DNA of 40,677 nucleotides, from assembly GCA_964631605.1 (NCBI GenBank), contig CAZVYG010000044.1, positions 1 to 40,677 on the forward strand. The letters run 5' to 3'. Shown here in pieces: positions 22,660 to 31,761 of the stretch. The position numbers and the translations under genes were made by a program. Below the pieces are notes generated by a model that saw only the letters and a program-made list of their open reading frames with translations, ran no database searches and was not told where the DNA came from. This stretch comes from JARKQH01 sp964631605 (lineage in GTDB: Bacteria; Verrucomicrobiota; Verrucomicrobiia; Limisphaerales; UBA8199). Positions within the stretch are counted from its first letter, which is position 1; every line of letters starts with the position of its first letter.

Positions 22660-23604
22660 TCAGGGCAACGGTTCTCCGCGGGCGGCCAGCAGCAGGCGAT
22701 ACCAGTCTTCTCGTGAGAGTTCGAGCTGGTCGGCTTTGGCTGCGTCCCGGATGCGGTCCGGCTGGATCGTGCCGACAATCGGCAGAATCCGGGCGGGATG
22801 CTTCAGCAGCCATGCCAGGGCGACCGCCTCCCGGGTGGCGCCGCGTTGTCGCGCCAAGGCATCCAAAACCGCTAGTACCCCCTCGACCTTGTAACCCTGC
22901 TGCGCGGGGAGCAATTGCCGGGCGCCCGACCCGAGCAACCCGCCCGCCAGAGGACTCCAGGCCATCGGCGTGAGTTTTTCGATCAGGCATTGGTCGAGCG
23001 TCCCGTCGGTGAACGCGTCTAGTTTGGCCAGGCTGATTTCCACCTGGTGCGCCACCAGCGGCACGGCACAGGCCACCTGCAACGCCGTCACCAGCGTGGG
23101 GCGAAAATTGCTGACCCCAAAGAACCTCACCTTGCCCGCCCGTTTAAGGGTCATAAATGCCTCGGCCACCTCCTCGGGGTCGGCCAAATAATCCGGCCGG
23201 TGCAACAGGTAAACGTCAATGGTCTCGATCCCGAGCCGCCGCAGCGAGCCCTCGCAGGATTGGATGATGTGCTCGGCCGAAAAGTCGTAACGTTGGGGCG
23301 AATCCGGATGCGGACTGCCAGGAAAACGAATGCCGCACTTGGTAACGATGACGACTTTCTCCCGCATGCCGCTGACTGACCGCAGGACCTCGCCGAGAAT
23401 CCGTTCGGCTTCCCCCCCGCAGTAAATGTCCGCGTTGTCGAACAGCGTGTATCCCGCCTCGTAGGCGGCAGTGATCGCCCGGCGCCCGGCGGCCCGCGAT
23501 TCGTCCGTGACCTCGCGCGGATTCCAGGTACCCGCAACGCGCCAGCATCCATAAGCCAGCCGGCTGCTATACAACGAACTGACACCCAAAGGAATTTGTT
23601 GCAT
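22660..23604 (-). CDS. Aldo/keto reductase
   Basis: A 314-residue (beta/alpha)8 NADPH-dependent oxidoreductase. The catalytic tetrad is visible as D56 (F-D-N-A-D), Y61 (I-Y-C-G-G), K89 (V-T-K-C-G) and H135 (L-L-H-R-P-D). F-F-G-V-S-N-F and A-W-S-P-L-A-G-G are typical of the YdhF/Tas-like subgroup, and G-T-I-Q-P-D-R-I near the C-terminus is the NADP-phosphate binding region, where YdhF-like proteins have I-P-I-x-G-T. Length is normal. The substrate cannot be told from sequence. It is the first gene of a likely unit with thpR and perhaps the GCKR/MurQ-like gene. The 94 bp before it contain a weak TTTGCG-N17-TAAGCT promoter-like pair and no other feature. Confidence 0.92.
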   Translation of the reverse strand: MQQIPLGVSSLYSSRLAYGCWRVAGTWNPREVTDESRAAGRRAITAAYEAGYTLFDNADIYCGGEAERILGEVLRSVSGMREKVVIVTKCGIRFPGSPHPDSPQRYDFSAEHIIQSCEGSLRRLGIETIDVYLLHRPDYLADPEEVAEAFMTLKRAGKVRFFGVSNFRPTLVTALQVACAVPLVAHQVEISLAKLDAFTDGTLDQCLIEKLTPMAWSPLAGGLLGSGARQLLPAQQGYKVEGVLAVLDALARQRGATREAVALAWLLKHPARILPIVGTIQPDRIRDAAKADQLELSREDWYRLLLAARGEPLP

Positions 23605-23698
23605 GGTTTTCTATTTCTGAAAGGCAGCTTACGTCACCTTGCAAACAGCGCAAATTCTTTATCGCCGCGGGCGTCAACCTGCACCGCCACTCCCCGGC

Positions 23699-24544
23699 TC
23701 AAAACTCCTCGTCCGCCCGCTCAAGCACCTGCAGGATTTTGCTGAAGGAGTCCCGCAACTCGCCGTAGCTGCGCACGTCCACGGTGAACCGCGCCTCCCG
23801 GTTCGGCCGTGCCAGCGCGTGCATGTCCGAAAACAGCAGGCTGGCCGATTGTTGCCGGTGATGGGTGGCGGGGGTGACGTTGAACACCGCGACCTCGGGA
23901 GGGCAAAGAAACTGGGTGTCAATCGCCAGCGCGCGGATGGGCCGGCCCTGCCGGTTGCGGCCAAGGTTCTCGAGCAGGATATGATCGGCGGCGGGCGGCT
24001 GCGCCGGATCATCAAACAGCAACGTGTTGCCGCCGTGGCGATAGTAGTAGCTGCCCTGCGCCTGCCGCACGCCCACCTTCGCCAGCTCCGCCTCCGCATT
24101 CAATCGCTGGTCCGAGCCGGGACAAAACAACACGCGGGGCTCGCGGGACAGGTAGGTCTCCAGCAGCAGACCCAGCCCCACCGGCGCGGCGTTGTAAAGC
24201 GAAATCAGACTCGTGGGCGACCCCGTCGAGGGATAAAAGTTCGCCGGACTGGTATAGGGCCCGGCTTTGGGCCCATAGGGAATCTTGCCCTGGTGGTCCG
24301 CCGCGTAGCCTTGAATCGCAATGCCGACCTGGCGCAAGTTGGACAGGCACGCGGTCCGCTGGGCCGCCTCTTTGGAACGGGACAACGACGGCAGCAACAA
24401 GGCGGCGAGGATTGCCAGAATCGCAATCACGACCAGCAGCTCGACCAGCGTAAAGGCCGATGGCCGCGCGCGCTTACCCAGCCGCAGGCCGCCGCGGCGC
24501 GAGTCATCCGCCGGTTGCAACGGGACTCTGCCGCTCGCGCTCAT
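23699..24544 (-). CDS. Type II secretion/pseudopilin-like protein with prepilin N-terminal leader
   Basis: A 281-residue protein with the class III signal F-T-L-V-E-L-L-V-V-I after a 30-residue basic leader, so prepilin peptidase should cut between A30 and F31; E35 is the conserved +5 glutamate. The -1 residue is Ala rather than Gly. One hydrophobic helix (about 31-53) is followed by a long soluble region with the C-L-S-N-L-R-Q motif shared by the large verrucomicrobial and planctomycete families of such proteins. The distal part ends in an acidic R-A-D-E-E-F. These proteins occur in many copies per genome; whether they form pseudopili or are surface proteins is not known. It follows the secreted protein gene by 25 bp on the same strand. 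Confidence 0.9.
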   Translation of the reverse strand: MSASGRVPLQPADDSRRGGLRLGKRARPSAFTLVELLVVIAILAILAALLLPSLSRSKEAAQRTACLSNLRQVGIAIQGYAADHQGKIPYGPKAGPYTSPANFYPSTGSPTSLISLYNAAPVGLGLLLETYLSREPRVLFCPGSDQRLNAEAELAKVGVRQAQGSYYYRHGGNTLLFDDPAQPPAADHILLENLGRNRQGRPIRALAIDTQFLCPPEVAVFNVTPATHHRQQSASLLFSDMHALARPNREARFTVDVRSYGELRDSFSKILQVLERADEEF

Positions 24545-24569
24545 GGAACCTTCTCCGCTTCAAACCGCT

Positions 24570-25613
24570 TCAGGGCAACTGCCGGGCGCGGTAAAGGCGG
24601 CCCGCCGGGCTTGGCCCGGGGTCGGTGAACCAGACGCTTCCGCTGGTATTGGTCACGATTCCCACGGGGGTCCATTGCGCCAAAGGCAGCGCTGGATTGG
24701 TGGTGGCAAGAATCTCAAACCGCAGGCCCGGTTCACTGTCAATCGCGAATCGAAACTGGCCGTTGAGAACGGCGGGCTCAACCAATGCGGCGGCTTTGGC
24801 CGTCAGGCGCACGTTGTCCAGGTCCCAGTAGCCACCCGCCAGATCGAAACCCACCGTGGACAAAAACTGGATGCCAAGCCGCTGCCCGGCCCACGGATCG
24901 CTCGGCTGCACCGCCGGCAGCCGCAATTCAATCTCCACAAAGTTGGTCGTGTCGGGAAACTGCGCGCGGCTGTAAACGATGTTGGTTGCCGCCACGGTGA
25001 CCCGGTTGCTGGCCGCGTCCTGATAGTACAGGCTGGCCTGGAGGGAAACGCCCTCTCTCATGCCGCCCCCGCCCCCAATCACTCCCACGGTCAGTTGATA
25101 GGACTTGCCGACCTCATAGCGCGCATCAAACGCATGCGTGGGCGCGGGGTCGTCCCAGTCCATCGTCTCGTAATCCTGAAACAGCCCCGCCTCGGGAACC
25201 GCAAAAACCCAGATCGCCTGGTCCCCATCGCAATTGTGGATGTGATCCGGACTGCCGGGATCCGGGTTCTTGAATGAGCCCGTCAACTGGTCCCACGGCC
25301 CCTGGCTCTCGTCATACCAGAAAGGCTTGGGCGTCTTCTGCCACGAGTCTATCCGCGGATCCGCATAAACCGTCAGCGGTGATTCAAACGAGGCATTGGG
25401 AATCGGGATCACCTCGGTGACCGCGTGCGCGCCCCACCCCGCCGCCAGGGCCAACCCCAGCAAGACGGTCCCAAGCACACCGCGGAAGAAACACCCGCCA
25501 CACCGCGCGACCATCGAGACACACCGGCCGGCGCCGCGCCGGCACACCGTCCGACAAAACTTGCTTTTCATTGGAGTCGTCATCGCAATAGAACGGCTGA
25601 TATTCTGCGCCAT
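24570..25613 (-). CDS. Secreted protein, carbohydrate-binding-like jelly roll plus C-terminal sorting-type module
   Basis: A 347-residue protein with an N-terminal basic stretch and hydrophobic core (G-T-V-L-L-G-L-A-L-A-A) ending in G-A-H-A, a signal peptide. The N-terminal Met choices are 25613 or M11 at 25583 (M-T-T-P-M-K-S-K), the latter giving a more usual signal length. The middle, with N-A-S-F-E-S-P, N-C-D-G-D-Q-A-I-W and W-D-L-D-N-V-R-L, resembles galactose-binding-like domains. The last 65 residues (N-G-Q-F-R-F, L-A-Q-W-T-P-V-G, L-Y-R-A-R-Q) resemble the F-R-A/F-R-L modules at the end of the giant protein. Function is unknown; it could bind surface or environmental glycans (inference). 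Confidence 0.75.
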   Translation of the reverse strand: MAQNISRSIAMTTPMKSKFCRTVCRRGAGRCVSMVARCGGCFFRGVLGTVLLGLALAAGWGAHAVTEVIPIPNASFESPLTVYADPRIDSWQKTPKPFWYDESQGPWDQLTGSFKNPDPGSPDHIHNCDGDQAIWVFAVPEAGLFQDYETMDWDDPAPTHAFDARYEVGKSYQLTVGVIGGGGGMREGVSLQASLYYQDAASNRVTVAATNIVYSRAQFPDTTNFVEIELRLPAVQPSDPWAGQRLGIQFLSTVGFDLAGGYWDLDNVRLTAKAAALVEPAVLNGQFRFAIDSEPGLRFEILATTNPALPLAQWTPVGIVTNTSGSVWFTDPGPSPAGRLYRARQLP

Positions 25614-25635
25614 TTCCCAACCCCTCGCCAGCAGG

Positions 25636-25663
25636 AAAAATGCGCGCGGGGAGATGACCCCGC
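25636..25663 (-). terminator. Intrinsic terminator after the YifB-like gene
   Basis: On the minus strand GCGGGG - TCATCT - CCCCGC (25663-25646) is followed after five bases by TTTTT (25640-25636). It lies about 30 bp downstream of the YifB-like stop, in the gap before the secreted protein gene. Confidence 0.65.
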
Positions 25664-25694
25664 CCCTGACGGGACGGCGAAGCGCCCTCGCCCC

Positions 25695-27221
<1,527 letters not shown>

Positions 27222-27404
27222 GAAACCGGTTATGGTCAACTTGCGCCCAAAGGGCAATCCGGAAATGCAGGCCGGCGGGCAGTCGTTGCCCTGCAACGGG
27301 GCGAAGCCCGGGCCGCGCCCCGCCCCGCGCTGCCTGAAGACTTCAAGGCAATCAACCCCGGGACAAAACCCCTCCGCGGTCCGGATTAGGTTGGTCAGTC
27401 CCGT
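27222..27404 (-). other. Intergenic region before the YifB-like gene
   Basis: 183 bp between the phosphoribosyltransferase stop and the YifB-like start. It holds a perfect 6-bp hairpin CGTTGC-CCT-GCAACG at 27284-27298 without a T-run, and a GC-rich block. No convincing promoter pair or ribosome binding site was seen, though a promoter for the YifB-like gene should lie here. Confidence 0.5.
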
Positions 27405-28046
27405 TCACCCGTCACCCGGTTTTGCGCGGCGGAGACATTTCAGCACTTCCTGGTCGGTTGCCTGGGGGAAGGATTCGTAATAGCGGCCCACGGCGGCGAA
27501 CTCGGGGTCCGCGCAAAGAATCACCACCTCGTCTGCCACCCGCCGCAAACGTTCGACCGCGGAGGTCGAGGCCACCGGCGCGGCAACGGTCACCGTCCGG
27601 GCTTTGCGCTGGCGGGCGCAGCGCACCGCCGCTTCCATGGTGGCGCCGGTGGCCAGCCCGTCGTCCACCAGCAGCACCGACTTGAGGGCGAGGTCTTCGG
27701 GGCACGCGAAGCCGAACCGCGCCTGGCATGCGGCCAGATGTTTCTGCTCCTCCCGGATGATGCCGTTGAGCTCCGCCTCGATGCCCGGCGTGGGTTCAAT
27801 GCTGGCCGGGTCGAGAACCACCACGCCACCCTCCGCCACCGCGCCGACAGCAAACTCAGGACACCAGGGATGACCGATTTTGCGCACGACCAAAACGCCC
27901 AGGGGCAGTTTCAGGGCCGTCGCGACCTCGGCGGCGACCAGCACCCCTCCGCGAGGCAGCCCCAGCACGATGTCCAGCCACTGTGGCTGGCGTCGCAGGC
28001 TGTCCCCGAGCTGCCGTCCCGCCGCTTCGCGCGAAGCGAATACCAT
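27405..28046 (-). CDS. Phosphoribosyltransferase (PRTase type I fold)
   Basis: A 213-residue protein with G-L-P-R-G-G-V at 29-35, R-K-I-G-H-P at 55-60, and the PRPP-binding loop V-D-D-G-L-A-T-G-A-T at 127-136. The F-x-x-R-x-x-A-G-x-x-L start and the P-R-G-G plus K-x-G motifs match the group annotated as predicted phosphoribosyltransferases, often found near alpha/beta hydrolases or in stress operons; its true substrate is unknown and it is not one of the well-defined purine or pyrimidine enzymes. The ATG at 28046 (M-V-F-A-S-R) is chosen because the family N-terminus starts there and GAGAGAG precedes it; the frame is open to 28139. Confidence 0.88.
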   Translation of the reverse strand: MVFASREAAGRQLGDSLRRQPQWLDIVLGLPRGGVLVAAEVATALKLPLGVLVVRKIGHPWCPEFAVGAVAEGGVVVLDPASIEPTPGIEAELNGIIREEQKHLAACQARFGFACPEDLALKSVLLVDDGLATGATMEAAVRCARQRKARTVTVAAPVASTSAVERLRRVADEVVILCADPEFAAVGRYYESFPQATDQEVLKCLRRAKPGDG

Positions 28047-28187
28047 AAAGACTCTCTCGCCCGATTTCAGGGAAACGTCAACCTCCTGCGGGCAAGCGGG
28101 CGATAACGCGCCCGGGAAGCCGGCGGGGGCGGCATTCAACTCCGGACTGGGGCCGCCTCTCGGGCGGGAGCGGCGGACAGCCCGCGG

Positions 28188-28916
28188 TCAACCGGTCACC
28201 AGCGTCCCAATTTCCTCGCCGAGCACCACGCGCTTGAGGTTGTGGGGGGGGAACAAGTCAAACACGATGATGGGCATCTTGTTGTCCATGCACATGGAAA
28301 AGGCGGTCGCGTCCATGACCTTCAACTGGCGCTGCAAGGCATCCAGGTAAGTGATCCGCCCAAACCGCCTGGCCTGCGGGTTCTTCTTGGGATCGCTGTC
28401 GTAGATGCCGTCCACCTTGGTCGCCTTCAGAATCACTTCCGCGCCGATTTCGTTGGCCCGGAGCGCGGCGGCGGTATCCGTGGAAAAATACGGGTTGCCG
28501 GTGCCTCCGCCAAAGATGACCACCCGGCCTTTTTCCAGGTGCCGCACGGCGCGGCGCCGGATAAACGCTTCGGCCACCTGCGCCATGGCGATGGCGCTCT
28601 GGACGCGGGTCGGCACGCCGATTTTCTCCAGGGCATCCTGCAAGGCCAGCGCGTTGATCACGGTGGCCAGCATGCCCATGTAGTCGCCCGTGGCCCGCTC
28701 GATCCCACGCTCGCTGCCCGTCTGGCCGCGGAAAATGTTGCCACCGCCCACGACGACAACCACCTGCACCCCCATCTCGCGCACCTCCCGTATCTGCTCG
28801 GCCATGTTCTGTACCGCCTCCGGGCAGATGCCCAGGCCGCTCTCGCCGCCAAGAGCCTCGCCGCTCAGTTTGATCAGGATACGGCCGTACTTAGGGTGCT
28901 TGTTTTCTGTCGTCAT
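28188..28916 (-). CDS. pyrH: UMP kinase
   Basis: A 242-residue amino-acid-kinase-fold enzyme converting UMP to UDP with ATP. Motifs: K-L-S-G-E-A-L at about 16-22, V-V-V-G-G-G-N-I-F-R-G, the T-G-N-P-Y-F-S-T-D-T-A segment, and K-A-T-K-V-D-G-I-Y-D-S-D-P-K, all strongly family-specific. The start at 28916 (M-T-T-E-N-K) gives normal length; the 22 extra codons upstream have no similarity. pyrH is usually followed by frr and preceded by tsf; neither is present here, so it seems isolated from the translation cluster. Confidence 0.97.
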   Translation of the reverse strand: MTTENKHPKYGRILIKLSGEALGGESGLGICPEAVQNMAEQIREVREMGVQVVVVVGGGNIFRGQTGSERGIERATGDYMGMLATVINALALQDALEKIGVPTRVQSAIAMAQVAEAFIRRRAVRHLEKGRVVIFGGGTGNPYFSTDTAAALRANEIGAEVILKATKVDGIYDSDPKKNPQARRFGRITYLDALQRQLKVMDATAFSMCMDNKMPIIVFDLFPPHNLKRVVLGEEIGTLVTG

Positions 28917-29007
28917 ACGCTTTGGAACTCCGCCGGTGCCAATGAACGCGGGCTTTGTACCAGTCCCGCCCCACGACGTCAATGCAACTCGCCACCGGGA
29001 CGCGCTT

Positions 29008-30174
29008 TCACGATTTGCGCGGGCGAACGACTTCCTTGAGAATCGCTCGCACCCACGCCACCTCCGCCGCGTTCGTTTGGGCGTAGGCCGAACGCTCGGC
29101 CCGAACGGCCGCCAGGTGGCTCTCGATGTTGGCGCTCGTCAGCCGCGCGCCTAAGCCCCCGCCAGGGTTGCCATAGATGGTGTCCAGAACCGAGGCGCCA
29201 AGGACCGGCGTGAAATGGCTGTTTTCGAAGTAGTAGGTCATCCGCGTCGTGGTGTCTCCGGCGGGCGGCACCGGTTCCCCGGCGGGACCGCCAAAGTGGG
29301 TGAAATCCCACAAACCAAACGTTTCCGCAACGCCCTCCTCCGCCAGCACCTTGACCAAGCTGCGTTTCCAGGACTCGAACTCGCTCCACCGCCCCATCCC
29401 GTACAGCAGTTCGAGGTCGAGGGCGTGAACCGGCAGTATGGCAATTTGGAGGTCAATGCCGTCCGCGCGGCAACCGCGGGCAATCTCGCGCACCCATTCC
29501 AACGTGGCCTCATCCCAGACTTGTACGCTATATCCTTGCCCCATCATCCGCAGACTTCGGTCGAAGACCGCCCGCTGGCTCTCCTCCCGAGGCAGGGAGG
29601 TGTCAAAAAAACCGTTCCGCTTCTGTGGAGGAGGCCGGTATCCCTCGAACCAAAGCCTGACGATTTCCCGGTTGTGCTGAAGCGCTCCCGCCGAGAACAG
29701 GGCCTTGCAGTGATACTGGAACAGATTCAAATCCGGATTAAAGCGCGAGTCCGAAAAATCCAGAACCCATTGCGGGCCTTTGGAGAACATGTAAAAGTCC
29801 AGACAAAGCAGAACATGTTCCAGACGGTTGTGCCGCCGTGCGAACTGGAACATGGCTGCCAGCTCCCCGATTCGCGCGGCATCAACACTCAGGTTGCAGG
29901 TAAGGTTGGATGCCAGAAATGGATGGTCGGCCGGCAAACCGGCTTTCGCCCGCGAGGACCCCAGGATGATCGTTTGCCAATCCCCGCGCCGAGCCATCTC
30001 GGCCTTCGCCACCCGGTCTTGATCCAGATATCGCAAGGGTTCGAACGTCGGTAAGTGCAAGCCCGGGTAGGCCCCGCGCCAATCCACCAGCGCATTGAAC
30101 CCGCCAACGCCGAGCATCGCCGCCGCGGCGAGGGCCAGCAGCAACAAAACAAATTTTCTGGCGGTCAGGCGCAT
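29008..30174 (-). CDS. Membrane-anchored SGNH-like protein, partner of the MBOAT acyltransferase
   Basis: A 388-residue protein with an N-terminal membrane anchor (about 8-28). I-I-L-G-S-S-R at 69-75 resembles block I of SGNH/GDSL-like proteins, and F-E-N-S-H-F-T-P near 320 resembles the block V His region, so an acyl transfer or esterase fold is likely, as for AlgX/AlgJ-type partners. No typical DHHW or AlgX sequence is obvious, so the assignment is by motif and context. It begins 6 bp after the MBOAT stop, on the same strand, a strong operon link. The expected role is periplasmic O-acetylation of a polysaccharide, with the MBOAT protein moving the acyl group across the membrane (inference). 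Confidence 0.75.
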   Translation of the reverse strand: MRLTARKFVLLLLALAAAAMLGVGGFNALVDWRGAYPGLHLPTFEPLRYLDQDRVAKAEMARRGDWQTIILGSSRAKAGLPADHPFLASNLTCNLSVDAARIGELAAMFQFARRHNRLEHVLLCLDFYMFSKGPQWVLDFSDSRFNPDLNLFQYHCKALFSAGALQHNREIVRLWFEGYRPPPQKRNGFFDTSLPREESQRAVFDRSLRMMGQGYSVQVWDEATLEWVREIARGCRADGIDLQIAILPVHALDLELLYGMGRWSEFESWKRSLVKVLAEEGVAETFGLWDFTHFGGPAGEPVPPAGDTTTRMTYYFENSHFTPVLGASVLDTIYGNPGGGLGARLTSANIESHLAAVRAERSAYAQTNAAEVAWVRAILKEVVRPRKS

Positions 30175-30180
30175 GGCGGA

Positions 30181-31692
30181 TCAGAACTGCCAGTAAATGA
30201 ACTCGCTGGGGCGGAAGAGGTTTAGCAAAGCCCAGACCAGCATCGCCGCCATTACAAAAGCCCACGGAACACTCGGCCGCCAATTCAAAACACGTCCCAG
30301 CCAGCCGGGGGTTGGGCCGATCACCAGTTTACCCGCCGTGCCAAGGTATTCGAGCGCGGGCTTGTAGGCGGCCATCATTTCATGGCTGTTGGGCAAAAGC
30401 CAGATCACAGGCAGCAACCAGCATCCCAATCGCAGCGCCCGCGTGACATCCAGGCTGGCCACGTTCGAGTCCAAGCCATGCAGCCCCGCCAGCGACCCTA
30501 ACATTTGCCAGGCAGCCGAAAACGTTCCCGCCCGGAAAAACACCCAGGCCAGCATCACCAGCCCAAAAGTAAGCAACCGCCCCATCCACATTCCGACCCA
30601 GGATGGCTTGTCCGGCACCCGCCCCCGCCGCTCGCGCCAGGCCTGCCACCCATGGAAAACAGACAAGTAACCGCCATGCAACGCCCCCCAGATTACGAAG
30701 TTCCATCCCGCCCCGTGCCACAATCCGCCCAACAGCATGGTCGTCATGAGATTTACATACCGCCGCAACGGTCCCTTGCGGTTGCCTCCCAGCGGAATGT
30801 AAAGGTAGTCCCGCAGAAACCGCGACAAGGTAATATGCCAGCGGCGCCAGAAGTCCGCGATGTTCCCGGCCTTGTAGGGCGAGTTGAAATTAAGCGGCAG
30901 CCGAATCCCGAACAGCCGCGCGGCGCCAATGGCCATGTCGCTATACGCCGAAAAATCGAAGTAGATTTGCATGGTGTAGGCCAGCAAACCCGCCCACGCC
31001 GCCGAAAAACCCGGGGCGGTCCCCGCCTCGGCCGTCTGAAACACCGGTGTGGCATACCCGGCAAAGACGTCGGCCACCAACACCTTCTTGGCCAGGCCAA
31101 TGGAAAACATGCTCAGCCCCACGGCGAAGTCCTCCCACCCGGGCAGGCTTTCTTTCCGCTGAAACTGCGGCATCACCTCCGCGTGATGCACGATCGGACC
31201 GGCAATGAGCTGCGGGAAAAACGACACGAACAGGCAGAAGTCGCGGAACCCGTAGCCGCGCGTCGAACCCTGGTAGGAGTCGGCCAGGTACGCGATTTCC
31301 TGGAAGGTGTAGAACGAGATGCCCAGCGGCAGGACCAAATGGAGCGCATGCCAATTCGAGCCTAAAACCGCATTGGCATTGTCAATGAAGAAATTGGCGT
31401 ACTTGAAATAGCCCAGCACCAGCAGGTTCACCGCAACCCCAAAGCCCAACAACCACCGGGCTCCCCTGCCCCGTTCCATCTTGCCCAGCCGCGTGCCCAC
31501 CGTGTAGTTGAACAGCAGCGAGCCGATCAGCAGCGGCAGATTGGACCATTTCCACCAGCCGTAAAAGAACAGCGAAGCCACCACCAGCCAGCTAAACGAC
31601 AGACTGCGCCACCCCCGCCGCACCAGCCCAAGGTAAACCACTACACAGGCGGGCAGAAACACCAGGATGAACAGGTAGGAGTTGAACAGCAT
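30181..31692 (-). CDS. MBOAT family O-acyltransferase (AlgI-like)
   Basis: A 503-residue multi-pass membrane protein. Family marks: M-L-F-N-S-Y-L-F at the N-terminus, L-G-I-S-F-Y-T-F-Q-E-I-A-Y, Y-F-D-F-S-A-Y-S-D-M-A-I-G, R-W-H-I-T-L-S-R-F-L-R-D-Y, and G-G-L-W-H-G-A-G-W-N-F with the catalytic His of W-H-G (about residue 318). AlgI-like MBOATs pass acetyl groups from a cytoplasmic donor to periplasmic exopolysaccharide. The start M-L-F-N is the standard family start; there is no Shine-Dalgarno. The pnp terminator lies 20-48 bp upstream, so expression must come by readthrough or from a promoter inside the end of pnp. The SGNH-like gene follows at 6 bp. Confidence 0.93.
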   Translation of the reverse strand: MLFNSYLFILVFLPACVVVYLGLVRRGWRSLSFSWLVVASLFFYGWWKWSNLPLLIGSLLFNYTVGTRLGKMERGRGARWLLGFGVAVNLLVLGYFKYANFFIDNANAVLGSNWHALHLVLPLGISFYTFQEIAYLADSYQGSTRGYGFRDFCLFVSFFPQLIAGPIVHHAEVMPQFQRKESLPGWEDFAVGLSMFSIGLAKKVLVADVFAGYATPVFQTAEAGTAPGFSAAWAGLLAYTMQIYFDFSAYSDMAIGAARLFGIRLPLNFNSPYKAGNIADFWRRWHITLSRFLRDYLYIPLGGNRKGPLRRYVNLMTTMLLGGLWHGAGWNFVIWGALHGGYLSVFHGWQAWRERRGRVPDKPSWVGMWMGRLLTFGLVMLAWVFFRAGTFSAAWQMLGSLAGLHGLDSNVASLDVTRALRLGCWLLPVIWLLPNSHEMMAAYKPALEYLGTAGKLVIGPTPGWLGRVLNWRPSVPWAFVMAAMLVWALLNLFRPSEFIYWQF

Positions 31693-31711
31693 CAGGCTGG
31701 TCCGGCTTATG

Positions 31712-31740
31712 AAAAAGCGAGCCGGGTCGCCCCGGCTCGC
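31712..31740 (-). terminator. Intrinsic terminator of pnp
   Basis: On the minus strand a perfect 10-bp stem GCGAGCCGGG / CCCGGCTCGC (31740-31731 and 31726-31717) with a GCGA tetraloop (GNRA type) is followed by TTTTT (31716-31712). It lies 21 bp after the pnp stop and is the best terminator in the window. Confidence 0.9.
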
Positions 31741-31761
31741 TGTCACCCATCAAAAACCTGA

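Noticed and set aside
22031..22990. Longer 319-codon version of the thpR frame
   Set aside because: The extra N-terminal 114 codons overlap the aldo/keto reductase and have no family similarity.
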